This document shows, piece after piece, positions 1 through 11,765 of a stretch of 64,000 nucleotides of DNA (positions within the stretch are counted from its first letter, which is position 1; every line of letters starts with the position of its first letter). Both the position numbers and the translations under genes were made by a program. The stretch covers positions 124,001 to 188,000 of the forward strand of contig NTMA01000026.1 in the NCBI GenBank assembly GCA_002917075.1. The letters run 5' to 3'. This DNA comes from Hawksworthiomyces lignivorus (lineage: Eukaryota; Ascomycota; Sordariomycetes; Ophiostomatales; Ophiostomataceae). The notes under the pieces were generated by a model, which made no database searches, had not been told where the DNA came from, and worked only from the letters and a program-made list of their open reading frames with translations.

Positions 1-744
1 TGCATCTCAAGCTGAGCCGACAGCAGCCACCACGTAAGCACGAGCATCATTGTGTTCGACTCAACCCTGCGGATGCAATATATATTCAGTTCCGCCAAGA
101 AAGGGGGGCCACGTGTGCTCCAGTGCTTTCTCTATTTGCTTTGGGAAGAGCTGGCAGAATAGCAGATGCAACAGGCGCAGCAAACACAAAATACACAAGA
201 CAGAGCAAAGATGGACAGAAACATTTGAGACACAAGTATAGAAAATGGAATGTGGTTACAACTTAAAAACCGAAAACGGATTCAGAGCAAGAAAAAAAAA
301 CAAAAAAACGCCACCCGCCCGATGCTGGTTTCTCTGACTCAGGTGGAGTAATGGACGGCGTGGTATGGTATAGTATAGCTGGTATAGTACTGATGAGATG
401 GTGGCAGGCTGCATGGTGGCTTGATTGCTTTTCATGTTCCCTCCCTCCCAAAAATAAAAAATAAAAATAAAAAAACAATCTTCAGACTAGAAACATAAAG
501 AAACGATGATAAAAACAACCTGAAAACTCCTTGATTGTGCTTCTTGTCGTATGGTCTAGAATCAAAGATGCTCGAACAGATATGAAAAGGAAAATGAAAA
601 AGAGAAGCGCGAATTAAAAGCGGGCACAGTTCGTTGTCGTTGAGGTCATTACGGAGCCGAAGTCCCCGGCTGGTCTGCAAAAATCGAAATGAGTGAGATG
701 ATGCTAGTGAGGTGGGAGACAGAAGGCTGTCGTCTATGAAACTT
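1..744. other. 3' flank of ATG2, no gene seen
   Basis: This is A-rich sequence beyond the ATG2 stop codon. It presumably holds the ATG2 3' untranslated region, read on the minus strand. The open frames here are short, low in complexity or read-through of the ATG2 frame, and none resembles a protein I know. Confidence 0.6.
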
Positions 745-1212
745 CTACATGCGGCCAGGACCAGATTTGTATTTCTAAATAGCATCATTACGTTAGTGGG
801 TGAACATGACAGAAAAAAAAAGGAAATGAAGAGAGAAAATGGTATGAGAGCCGACGAGTAGTAGGGACGAGAGTGCGTAGATGTAGAAAAAGAAAAACTC
901 ACGTCTTCGGCCCGCCGCAGGTTCTGCGGGTCCAGGCTGTTGGTCGCGCCCATGAGCGTCTGCCCGATGGCCTTGGTGGCGCCGATGGCCGGCCGGAAGA
1001 TGATGGTCGGCGCGTGCCGGATCACCACCTTGGCCGCGCCCGCCGCGCTGGTGCTCTCGCGCACCTCGGCCGGCACCGCGATGATGGCGTCGCGCGCAAT
1101 GTTGAGATCGCGCGCTAGGCTGCCGTACGCGTGCCGCAAGCCCTGCACCACGTCCGTCGGCTGGTCCGCGTACAGGCTGATCTGCTTGCGCTCGTCGTCC
1201 GAGTTGTCGTCC

Positions 1213-1253
<41 letters not shown>

Positions 1254-4200
1254 TCCAACACCGCCCATGCCGCCGGCGTCGCTGCCCATGCCGCCCTCGT
1301 TGTTCTTGTTCAGCATGCCCTCGGCGCCCTGCAGCACGTACTGCGTGCCCGTCGCCACCTTGGCGCCCAGCTTGACCAGCTCCGTGCCCGTCGACCGCGC
1401 AAACGCCACCGCGCCCTTGGAGATGGACCGCACGATGCGCCCGTTGTGCCGGTACTCCTGGATCGGGATCTCGATCAGGTCGCGGAACCCGCTGCCCACC
1501 GTCACCAGCGAGCGCACAGGCGCCAGGCCCGCCAGCACGCTGGGCAGCTGGTGCCGCTGGATGTCGGGCATCCAGATGTCGTTGAGCGTCTTGCCCAGCC
1601 GGTCGAACCCGGAGATGCCGTAGATGATCGTGTGCCGCAGCACCATGCGCGAGCCGTCCAGGATCAGAAAGTTCATAAACTCGGTCGTGTGGCCCGACCG
1701 CAGTCCCGCGTAGTCCACCCGCTTGGGCTTGAAGTCCAGCTGCACGGGGATGTCGCGGATCTCCGCCCGCTGGATGAACGGCACGTCGCTGGGCGACGCG
1801 TGCGTCGGCGCCGCGGTCTCGTCCTTGAACTCGAAGAACCGCGTGATAAAGTCCAGCGCGTCCTGGTCCACGTGCAGCCGCAGCGGCAGCAGGCTCGCCT
1901 TGATCACAAACTCCGTCGCCGCCAGCTCCGGCACCGGCTTCACGATCAACACCTCCAGGTGCACCATGTCGCCGTCGATGGGCCGCTCGCCCGCGTCGCG
2001 GTCGTACGTCGCAAACTTCTTCCACGTCGACGTCGGCACGTGGTCAAAGATGTCCAGGTCGCGCACCCGCACGTCGATCGACGTCTGCGTCTCGCCCGAC
2101 CCGGGCGGGTACACCACCAGGTCTGCGCCCACGCCGCCCAGCTCAAACGTGATCTTGTGGTGTCGGCTGCGGTTCAGCTTGAGCTTCTTGGTCCGCGACC
2201 GGGAGCCGTGGCGGGCGTGTGCGTAACCGGGCCCGCCCGGGCGGCTCGATGTGGCCGTGATCGTCGTCGCCGCAACCGATTCCGTCTCGGCTGTCGTGTC
2301 GCCGTAGATGTTCTGGTTGATTGCCTGCGTCAGGTCGCGCGGGTCGTGCGTGGCCGGGATCCCAATGTAGATGGAATTGAACAAGAAATCGCCGATGACC
2401 GTCTCCTCTTCCTCGTCGTCCGGATACGGGTTGTACTGGTCGTGGCCGGAGCGCCGCCGGTGGCGCGTGCGACGCTCGTACGCCTTGGCCTCGACCTCCT
2501 CGACCGTCTTGGCAATGATGTCGCGCGTGTGCTGCCAGTCGTAGCCGTCAAACAAGTTCCATATGACGTGCACATCACGCACCCGCACTCGCAGCGGCGG
2601 CGGCCTGCCTCCCACGAGAGCCGCGCCCTTGGCTCGGTCGTAGCCGTTCTGGGCCGAGCTCCACTTGTGCGTATGGGACGCTTCTTCGGCCGCCGTGTCG
2701 GCCGCCGTACCAAAGAAGTTCTCTTCGATGCCGAGCTCGCTCGTCACGGAGGCGGAGCCCAGCGGACTGGTGGTGGTATTGCCCGCCTGCCTGCCCTGCT
2801 GCTGTCTCGGCCACCGCTGCCCGCGGGCCGTGCTCTGGACCTCGGTGTCGTCGGAAAAGACCGACGAGGCGCTGAACAGCTTCTCTGCGACGGTGCCAGC
2901 CGCTCCACCTTCCACGTGCAAGTCGTCCAAGTCGTCGGCGAGGAGGATGTCGTCATCGTCCGCTGTGACGGACGGCAGAGACGCGACAGACTCTTCGACA
3001 GCGCGGTTGCCTTGGTCTGTGAGGAGAATGTGGCTGCCGCCAGAGCCTGCTTCATACAGGTCCTCTTCGCTGCCACCGCCCGTGCCCTCTCCGTACCGGT
3101 CGTCGTACTCGTCTTCTTCCAGGATGAAGTCTTCGTCGATGTTGTAGTTGCCCTCGGCGCGGCCAAACGCGTCCAGCGAGATCGACGCCAGGAGGTCCTT
3201 CACCGGCATGACCTGCGTCTTGAATTTGACCTCCTTGCTGGGCGGTGTGGGCGGCGCGAGCGCGTTGGCCAGCGTGATGAGCGTCTGCGTCGAGTCGGCA
3301 CACGTCTCCAGCACCAGGAGATCATCGCGCACTTCGAGGTCTATGGTCTTCTGGCCGTCCTCGTCTGCAGCTGAGACGTGCACTGACACCTTCGCCGCGG
3401 AAATCTGGCACACGTCGACAAATCCGCGCGAGCAGAGACGCGCAACCATGTCCTTGGACAGCGACGCCGGGGGGGCCATTCCAGCACCGCCGGACGACCG
3501 CCGGTTGCCGTGGCCTGGAACGAAAGCCACCTGCTTGGCCGACGTGATATTGGACACGTCGTCGACTAGCAGCAGAAACATCTTGTTGAGATGTGCTACG
3601 GCGTCGACTTGTTCGTCCTGCGGGAGCACGATTTCGAGACGCGCGTCCACAAGAACGATGTTGAGCTTTGACGTCAGACCCAGCGGGTTGAGCCCTACCA
3701 CGCAGTCGCGGAAGGACAAGTCCACAGTTGTCGGCTTGGCCGTGGCGTCTTTCCCGAGCCCCGCTGCGAGGCCCTCCCCCTTGCTGTCAGAAGCCCCTGG
3801 CTGTGGTCCGAGTCTCCCCGTAATGGCCGAGTGCGCCTGCTCACCCAGGTTGGCTACAGAAGCAGCCAAGCTGGCCTCGAAGTCTTGTGGGGTGGTGTCC
3901 TGGGCCAGGTCCAGTACGTCCATGATGGTCGGAACGCGGTATTCGAAATTCAGACCCCACATCTTAATCTTGATGACCGGCTCCATGTCGTCGCCGATTA
4001 TGCGCAGCATCAGTGCCGGAGACTGCCCACTGGACAATGGCAGCGTTGTCGTCGCAGAGACAGCCGTTGTCGTAGTTTGCGGAGCACTTGAGGCAGAAAT
4101 GGTTGACGATCCAATCAGTTCCTCCGTGTGATTGCGGTGCACAGACAGCGACCCGACAGCGACGGAAACAAGAGACGGGATCGTGATGTGTGCCGTCTCA

Positions 4201-7200
4201 AAGTCGGACATGGAGGCCTGCACCAGGCCCAGACGCCCGCCGATGTCTACAGACAAATCGACACGGCGGACGAGACCCAGCGTGAGCAGACCCGGCCTGT
4301 CGTCTTCCGGAAGGTACTTAGCAACCGTGGCCAGGCGGGCAATCTCTTCGCCGAGCGCTGGCAAGCAAGTCAGCTGGGCGATGTTGTGCACGTGCACGTC
4401 GAAGCCGTCAACATTGAGGCGCAGAAGAGGGCCGCTCCGCCGCTGGCGCAGGAGGGTGTCGACCATGATGACGTCTTCGCGCTCGTCAAACTTGACGCGG
4501 GACGGCGTGATCAGCTCGAGCAGACGCTCAAGGTCTTTGTCCTTTGGCACAGTCAAAAACTCGAGGCGCGTGTTGACCACCTCGGCAGAGATGGGTGGCT
4601 CGCCACGCGAGTTCCGCAGGTACGGCCCGGCAAGGCGGATCCGACTGACACCAACGCCTATGCCCTCCTCCCGGCTGACCAGTTTCACCGCGCTTGTATC
4701 TAGTCCGATGCTGCATTCTTTGCCGATAAGATCGAGCCGCACGCCTCCAATTCTCATATCCACCTTGTTCTCGGCAGCAGCAGATTTGTCGTCCGGGTTG
4801 ATGGGCGCCTCAAAGCGGACGCCTCGCGGCTTTGGTGCAGATTCTGGCTGCTTCGCCTTGGTCAGAGCAGACTTGCTGCCACTTGCGGCGCCAACACCAC
4901 CGCTCTGCGAGGCCACGGAGGACATGGACGAGGAGCCCATGCTCAGGAAGCTGCTGAGGCCGCCGAACCAGCTGAAGGTCTCATCTAGCCTCTGCAGGTC
5001 GACAGAGATGAGCAAGGGGAGAGTGTTAATCTCACACTTGGTTTCGTGCTCGGACTGGGCAATCTTTATGGACAAGTCGTCGCCAGCTGGCGGGAAGACA
5101 TCGCGGACAGATGCCCGCATCTGAATTCGCCGGTCGAAAGACAGGATATCAGCATCCGAGTAGCCGAAGCGGAAACGTTTTAAGTCGACAGAGGTCTTGG
5201 TGACGGCTGTCGCTGCAGCTGCCCCCGTTTCCGTCGGCGGCGATAGCGCGACTACAAGATCTTCCAGGACGGTCTGGAGGAGAATGTCGCTGCCCTGGTT
5301 GAAATTGGCTCCTCTGGAGGACTCGAAGAACCGCTCAACGGTATCTGCTACACCTGCCAACTTGTCCAGGAAGAGCAGCGAAATCTTCTCTGCGTGGAAT
5401 TTGATCTCCGGCAGAGCAGGCTGGGCGGATGCCCCACTGTTGTCTTGCGCTGCCACGGGGCGGGCAGGCTTCTTCCTTTGCTGCTTCTGCTTCTGCTGCA
5501 TTTGGATACCAGCCTTGACGGAGCCCAAAAGCTCCGAGACGACCATGGCCAGCAGAAAGCCAATGGAAGCGTCAAAGCGGACTTCGAGAGGGGCAAGGGT
5601 CACTTCGACAGACTTGTCGTTGGGGTCGTGAGCCTCATGGTCGTGCGGCGCATGAGGTTGGTGCTGCTGGCTCTCATCGAGTCGGCCATCAATGGAAGCA
5701 TCGCCTAGAGTCGTTGAGGCACCGGCAGACGAGTACACAGAAAAGGCACCAGGGAGATGCGGAGAGACGGATTTTCCCAAATCTTCATGGCGTGGACGCT
5801 GAGGAGGCTGGGACTGCGTCTGCGGCTGGGGGATGTCAATCTGCTTATGGGTTGAGGGGACGTAGATGGAGATGTAGTCGAGCGCCAAGATTTCCTTGAC
5901 CAAGCGGGCAGGGCCCCGCGGTGTAGCTGCCTCGTCTGGCTGTGACCGCGATTCTTGGTCTTGGTCTTCGGCATCCTCAACTGCGTCTTCGGGTTTTGGC
6001 GAAGGAGGACCAGCGGTATGAACACTTGATTCGAGGTCTTCCTCGAGGATTCTGGATGCGACAGCTTCGGGTGCTATGGAAGCAACCGAAGCTGAAAGGT
6101 CTTCGTTAGGCACAGGCAAATCTGCCCTTTCTTCAATCTTCTCTTCTGTCTTTTCTTCTGTCTTTGCTTCTGTCTTTTCTTCTATCACCGGAGTTTTCGG
6201 CCGGATGGGCAGCTGTGTAGAAAGATCGGGGTTGTTGCTGGTGCCGAAATGGCCAACGTCAGCCGACTCCGAGAGAGCTTGGCCAGCAAAATCGGGAAGG
6301 TCGTGAACGCTGTCAATATGATGCGATTCCCAGGCACCGGGCATCGCGTCCCGCATGCGGACCGACTCCGTCTGTGAGAATGCGCTCATGTACATGCTCT
6401 CAGCATCCTCGTGGCTGAACACGTGGGACGCGGCCAAGTCATCGGCATCCTCAGGAGGCGCGGTGCCTCCGATACCATCAGAGCTAGAATGAAATGAGTC
6501 TTCCAGGGGTGCGTCTGCTGGAATTAGACCGAGTCCAGTGTGATCCGCAGCCGTGGGCAAAGACCCCAGGGCCATGGGCCGAAGAGAGGGCTCAGACTGT
6601 GCTTCCTGGCCCCAGGAACTCCACTGTAGGCCGCGTTGGCCGCCTTCTACAATGGCCGACTGAGCCGTGCGGCCATCGGAGGATGGTAGCCCAGGCAGCG
6701 GTAGCGAAGGCGTCGCAGCAGACGACCCGACAACATCTCCATAAACAGACGCTCTAGGTGTGGACAGGGGCGAAGGAGGGGCAGCTGCTGAGGCGGTAGT
6801 TTCTTCCGCCGAGTCGAGCTCGGGAAATGGCTCATAGTCTGCAGGCTCGTTCTCGTCACCGGAGCTTCCCATGTCATATGGAATGTTGAACGCATCTTCG
6901 CTGTCCTGCATGCCGTACCGACTCCGCAGCATGGCCGAAGACGCGACCGAGGTGGCGGTCATCGACTCTGAATCATCGTTGTCGTCGTCATCACCGCCGT
7001 CCAGATGCTGGCTAGGGCGGGAATGGAAGCTGTGCCTGGATGAGGCGGTCATAGACTGCGTCGGTTGGCCGCGGGATGTCATACTGGGCGAGCGAGACGA
7101 GAAAGAAGACGGTAAAGAAGGAGAGCGGGCCAGCGTCGAAAAAACGTTGGCTTCGGAGATGAGAAAGGCGCGAACGCTCTCCAAGGAGATGTGGCGTTTG

Positions 7201-8166
7201 CCTTCCTTGGGCACGATTGCGGGCCGGCGGGGCTCCTTCTTGCCGCCGTCTTGCCCAGGTTCGCCATTCTTGCCGTTCTGCGATGCAGAAGCCGGTGCTG
7301 TGGTTGATGTCGTGACACCCTCGACGTTGATGCGCGAGAGAGCCAGCTCAAATGTGACAGATTCAGGGCTTGCGGTTGGTATGGCAGCTGTCACCGCGCT
7401 GGCCGCCCTCGTGTCGACAGGCACTTCCACTTCCAGCTGGAAGGTCACGCCCTCGATGTTCACTTGCGTGCGGTCAACGATGCCCTGGAGGAAGCCAGCA
7501 AGGAAACCGGGCAGCGTCAAGGCCTGGCCGGTGCCGAGAGTCTGGGAGGAGGAAGAGGCAGAGTCGTCGTCGTCGTCATCGTACTCGTCTCCTTCTTCGG
7601 TCGCCGCTACCAGTGCATCTTCGAGCACTTTCTTCTCGTTGGACGGCTGCTGTTCCAAGAAGGACTGAGCTAAATCCTCTGCAGATGGAACGGCATCCTC
7701 GTTTTCAGCAGAGTTCTCCTGCTTGTCTTTTCGTCTGCCGCTATTATCGTCCGCTTCCTTGGATATTTTGAGCCGTACGTCGACGCCACTGACTTGGATC
7801 TGGATGGGGCTCGAGTAGATATCGACTGGCAGGGTGACACGTAGCAAGGCAACCTTAGCTTTGCGGATATGGAAATTTGGGGGAAGCTGGAGGAGCTGGT
7901 GGAGTTTCTGAGAATACCATCTGTTAGCCAACGTAGCATGTGAAACGGACAGGGCAGAGTCCTGTTCTCTTCTCCCGGAATCATCCTCATACCTCTAGCT
8001 TTAGGCCAACGTCTCGGAATTCTAGGACAGTCTTCATGCCCCAAGCGAGATCAAGGTTATCAAGATTCAGAGCATCGGCATCGAGGACGTCGAACCGGGA
8101 GAGAGCATAGCGCAGCAGCCGCTTGGGCATGCTGGAGTTCCGAAAAGAATCCAGTAAGGACGCCAT
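745..8166 (-). CDS. ATG2: Autophagy-related protein 2 (ATG2), bridge-type lipid-transfer protein
   Basis: ATG2 is a rod-shaped protein that moves phospholipid from the ER to the growing phagophore, working with Atg18 and Atg9. I read three exons: 8166-7993, 7907-903 and 774-745, with introns of 85 and 128 nt, giving about 2402 aa. Exon 1 supplies the chorein_N start ([20 protein letters not shown]), which fits the family; the methionine inside intron 1 that begins the long open frame is not the true start. The conserved C-terminal ATG2 region lies near residues 2060-2270. Exon 3 gives the short tail KYKSGPGRM after RRAED, a typical fungal ATG2 end, so the frame running on to 432 is intron and UTR read-through. 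The middle holds long Ser/Asp/Glu-rich disordered stretches, which make the protein longer than usual. A run of 15 glycines sits near residues 2276-2290. Identity is firm; the exact 3' splice is slightly less so. Confidence 0.93.
1212..1256 (-). repeat. GGC trinucleotide run encoding 15 glycines in ATG2
   Basis: Fifteen glycine codons in a row, nearly all GGC, lie between the conserved C-terminal region of ATG2 and the acidic segment [10 protein letters not shown] pure trinucleotide tract like this is prone to length change. Confidence 0.95.
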
Positions 8167-9702
8167 GGTGGAATCGTGTGGATAGGAGACGGAGAAATCG
8201 ATGGACAGAGAGAACGCCGCAGCTGTGACGTCGAAGGATAGACGACGCCGCTATCAGGTCAAAGCCGGGTGAAGGTAGGTCACCGAGCACGCGGCCGCGG
8301 ATGCAGAGCCGCCGAAGTCGAAGTGGAGGGCTGCAGTCGGCCGGCTGCGCAGGTCATGGTCTAGGGCGTGGCAACGAAGCAGAGGAAGGACGAGCGTCGT
8401 AGCTGTCTGGAGAGGACAGGCGAGGTCCGAGAAGGCATTCGAGAGGGCCACTGAAGAAGAGAGAGGAAGAGGAAGAGATGTAAGACCGAGGCGGTAGAAT
8501 TCAAGAATGTAGAGAGATGGGCTAAGCACCTTCTACGCCACCACGGCTAGAACAGGGTCCAGCAAACAACTCGACCAGGCAGACCCAGGACAGCCAAGGA
8601 AAAATGAGGAAAGAAACAGAACAAATAAACAAATAAGGCGAGAGTTGGGCTGCTGGGAGATGAGGAGGGAAGCGATAGAACAAGACTGGCTGGTCAGTTA
8701 GTGTCGTGTGTTTGGTTTAGTTTTGCCTGTGGTGGTTGAATGGCGTGCTGCCAGTGGCTGCTTTGTGTCTCCTGCAACCAAAACAACCAGAAACAACCAG
8801 AAGGTCTTCTTCGCCTACGCACGTCGTCTGCAGCCAAAGATACAGCAAGACGCCGTATGATTCGCACGGCGGTGCTGTATCGAGATGTACACAGGTGCGG
8901 ATTGCAGAGGTACCTGTGGACGAGAAGCGTGCCGAGAGGGCTGAACGGGAATGCTGGCAGGTGTGACTTTTGGGGCGAATTTCAGGCGTTCCCCTCCTTT
9001 CGCCTAGCGCTCCGTCATGTCACTCTCTGCCTGCGCTTACAGAGAGGTGGCGGAAGTGGATCAGTGGATCTCGCCTCTGCGAACAGTGTGGGCAGCTCTT
9101 TTCTCCAGGCAGCTAACTAGGCACTATTGTGCTATACAATGCAGTAACACGCAGTGCACAGTCCCCAACGTCTACGAACGAGTACCTAGCGAGACCCCAC
9201 TCCGCGATAAGCGATAAGATAGAGCTAGCGCTTTTAGGCTTTCTGGCCACTGGCAGCGCTGAGGCCTGACCGCTAGAGATCCGCTCTCGCTGCTCTGCGC
9301 TATCGATCCCATCATCTCGTCACTGGACTGGTCCTTGTGAGCTGTCACGCGCGATGGCCATGCCTCATTCTAATTCATCCACGGCAGTCCGCCTGGTCTT
9401 TTGGGAGGTCTCCCATGACTGGCTACCCGTATCATTGACGAGCAGTGTACGCAGAAGTCTGCAAGCTGTTTGACATTAGGTACATTAGGTACATTAGGTA
9501 CATTATGTGCGACGCACGTGATACGTGTTGCAAGACGGCGAAGGGAAAAGGACGAGATAAGAGCGATGCCAGTTCCTCTCTTGCTTCGTGCAGTTTCTTT
9601 TATTTCCTTCTGTGGCCCGTGGACTTGGGATGTCTTGGATACTTTATGGAGGGAGATAGATCTACGTCGTACAAAAAAGCGCTTGCGAACTACTCGCACT
9701 GA
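8167..9702. other. Intergenic: ATG2 upstream region and 3' flank of the amine oxidase
   Basis: Both neighbours are on the minus strand, so this segment holds the ATG2 promoter and leader (right after 8166) and the 3' flank of the amine oxidase (up to 9702). No open frame here has convincing protein character. A 9-bp tandem repeat lies at 9472-9507. Confidence 0.6.
9472..9507. repeat. Four tandem copies of a 9-bp unit (TACATTAGG)
   Basis: Four adjacent units read GACATTAGG, TACATTAGG, TACATTAGG and TACATTATG. The two central copies are identical and the outer ones differ at one base each. This is a minisatellite-like run about 200 bp beyond the stop codon of the minus-strand amine oxidase. 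Confidence 0.9.
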
Positions 9703-11765
9703 TTAGTGGCTCCCATTTGCCACTGCAGCCACGCCGTGACCATTGGTCTCCATCATATCGTGCACTACATCCTTTGGGATGGGTTCCCCTTGTGCTGCAG
9801 TTCCAGTTGCTGCCGTCATGATATCGTCGGTCCGCTTGCGCCGCCGCCCGTAGACCTCGGCGATGCGGCGCCCGACGGACTCGCCGCTCCAGTAGGCGCC
9901 AGTGGCGGTGCCCAGCGCGACAAAGGGCGCCGTGTGCTCGCCGGCGAGCCACAGGCCACGCTGTGGCAGGCCCGCGCGCATCGCGCGGATGTCCTCGTCG
10001 CCCTGCTGCAGGCCGACCTGGAAGTTGCTGTAGCTGCCGCGGCCGGCGAGCGGGTCGCGACACCAGCTAGTGGCCAGGCAGGTCACGGGCCGGCAGCGCG
10101 GCGCGGCCGCGTCGTAGTGGGGGAGGCGGCCGTAGTAGGGGCGGAAGTAGTCGGCCAGGAAGGCGGCCTGCGCAGGCGTGTGGCGCAAAGGCTGATCCGC
10201 TTTCTGCTCTTCTTCGCCTTGTTTTCCATTGCCTGCCGCCAGCGCCGCCAGCGCGTCCGTGACGTGCCGCGACTGATCGCCAAAGATGTAGAACAGCAGC
10301 GTCGGGTGGGCCACGGCCGCCGGCAGCGCGCTCAGGTCCACAGCCTCCTGCGGCCAGTGCTGCGGGTTGGCCGGCTGCGCGTAGACGCCCGGCGCGAGCC
10401 ACTGGCAGAAGCCGCGGACCACGCGCTGCTGCGCCGCGCCGCCGCCGCCGCCGCCGCCGCCGCCCTCCTTCTCCTCGGCCACCGGCTGCGACCAGAACGC
10501 CTCGGGAAACGAGATGTACACCTTCTCGAGCGAGCCGTAGCCGATGCTCGCAATCGCCTGGCCCAGCCGCGGCGGCAGCGGCGGGTCGAACACTGCCGCC
10601 GCGTGCTCCTTGAGCCAACCCAGCGGCGCCGTGCACACGATGTCATCAAACGCAAAGACGTCTCCGCCTGCCGTGGTCACGCGAACACGCTTGTTGCTGC
10701 GGTCTTCGTCGTCCTGCCGGCTGGCAATGCGCGTCACCGTCTGTCCGTAGCGGACAGCGGCGCCCTGCACCACCGGTGCGGCGATGCGGTCGAGCACCTT
10801 CTTGTAGGTGCCAGCGCAGAAGAGGTTCTCTTTTCGGATGGTGGGCGGTCAGTCCATAGGAAACCACAAAAAAAAAAAAAAGTAATCATCCCGGCAGAAG
10901 AGGTTCTCGCGCGCGCTTACCCCCTTCGATGCACTCCTCCAGCCAAAAGTACTTGAGGCTCTGCCGCGTCACGGGGCTGCCCACAAACGCGCCCCAGAAG
11001 TCGGCCACCTGCAGCACGCGCGCGCGCCGCGCCGCGCAGTCCGGGTCCGTGTCTGGCACGTGCGCCGGCAGGCGCCGCACAAAAAAGTCGTGCAGGCTCT
11101 CGCCCGCGTCGATGCCCGCACACTGCTGGTTCGAGTGCACAAACGCCTCCTCTACGATCGCCCACATCACCGTCGACAGCGCCTCGCCCTCGGCCAGCGG
11201 CAGCAGTGCCCCGTCCGCCGCAAACACCGCCCCCGTCAGCGCCCGCCCATGCTCGTCCACGTCGTGGCTGCTCGTCACCGTCTGCGTCACCCGCACCAGG
11301 TCCAGAATCGGGTTGTCCTTGGTGCCGTGGATCCAGTTGGGGCCCATGTCCACCAGCGGCCCTGCCCCACCGCCGGGGAGCGCCAGCCGCTCCTGGTGCA
11401 GCCGGCCGCCCAGGCGGTGCCGGCCCTCCAGCACGGTCACCTGAAACCCATGCTGCAGGAGGATGTCGGCGCAGCGGAGGCCCGCGATGCCTGCGCCGAT
11501 GACGCCAATGTGGGGTGGACTTCCGTCGGCGGCCTGGAGTGCGGCCTAAAACATGTGACAAACAGTCAGCGAGGCTGGATACCCCTCTCCCCCTCCCCCA
11601 TCCCTCCGTGCCTCACACTTGCAACAAGCATCGGCCACCCACCCGTGCTGCTGGCAGCTGCTCAGAGGCCGGCACGCTGTAGCGCCGGATCGTCTTCAGG
11701 TCCTGATCCAGGCGGGAGGAGTCCCTTCGTGTCGAGCTAGAACCAAAGACACAGTAAGCATCCAT
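9703..11765 (-). CDS. FAD-dependent amine oxidase, polyamine/spermine oxidase-like
   Basis: This is a flavin amine oxidase of the polyamine oxidase (Fms1/SMO/PAO) family, which oxidises N-substituted polyamines and yields hydrogen peroxide. Exons are 11765-11643, 11545-10921 and 10829-9703 (introns 97 and 91 nt), giving about 624 aa. The dinucleotide-binding fold is plain: GAGIAGLRCAD with Gly58, Gly60 and Gly63, then VTVLEGRHRLGGR with Glu81 for the ribose. A DMGPNWIHGT motif starts near residue 107. The second FAD motif, LAGEHTAPFVALGTATGAYW, lies near residues 540-560. Joining exons 2 and 3 restores LEECIEGENLFCAGTY. No SWIRM domain is seen, so it is not an LSD1-type demethylase. The substrate cannot be read from sequence. 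The first exon start (ATG at 11765) is supported only by frame and splice logic. Intron 2 carries a copy of the first bases of exon 3. Confidence 0.85.
10816..10908. repeat. 15-bp direct repeat spanning intron 2 of the amine oxidase
   Basis: The 15-base word GCAGAAGAGGTTCTC (plus strand) occurs exactly at 10816-10830 and again at 10894-10908. The first copy straddles the 3' splice site and opening codons of exon 3. The second lies inside intron 2, 12 nt from the 5' splice site. The copies are 78 bp apart. Confidence 0.95.

Noticed and set aside
432..744. Apparent extension of the ATG2 frame beyond 745
   Set aside because: The sequence after RRAED turns into Ser/Phe-rich, unconserved peptide. 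A GTGAGT donor at 902 and a TAG acceptor at 775 give the family-like end KYKSGPGRM instead.
940..3374. Long plus-strand open frames opposite ATG2 (up to about 750 codons)
   Set aside because: They are antisense shadows created by GC-rich third positions in the ATG2 coding strand. They show no domain and have Arg/Ala/Val/His-biased composition.
9706..10956. Plus-strand 416-codon frame opposite the amine oxidase
   Set aside because: It is antisense to conserved flavin-oxidase sequence and runs through its intron. The composition is typical of a shadow frame.
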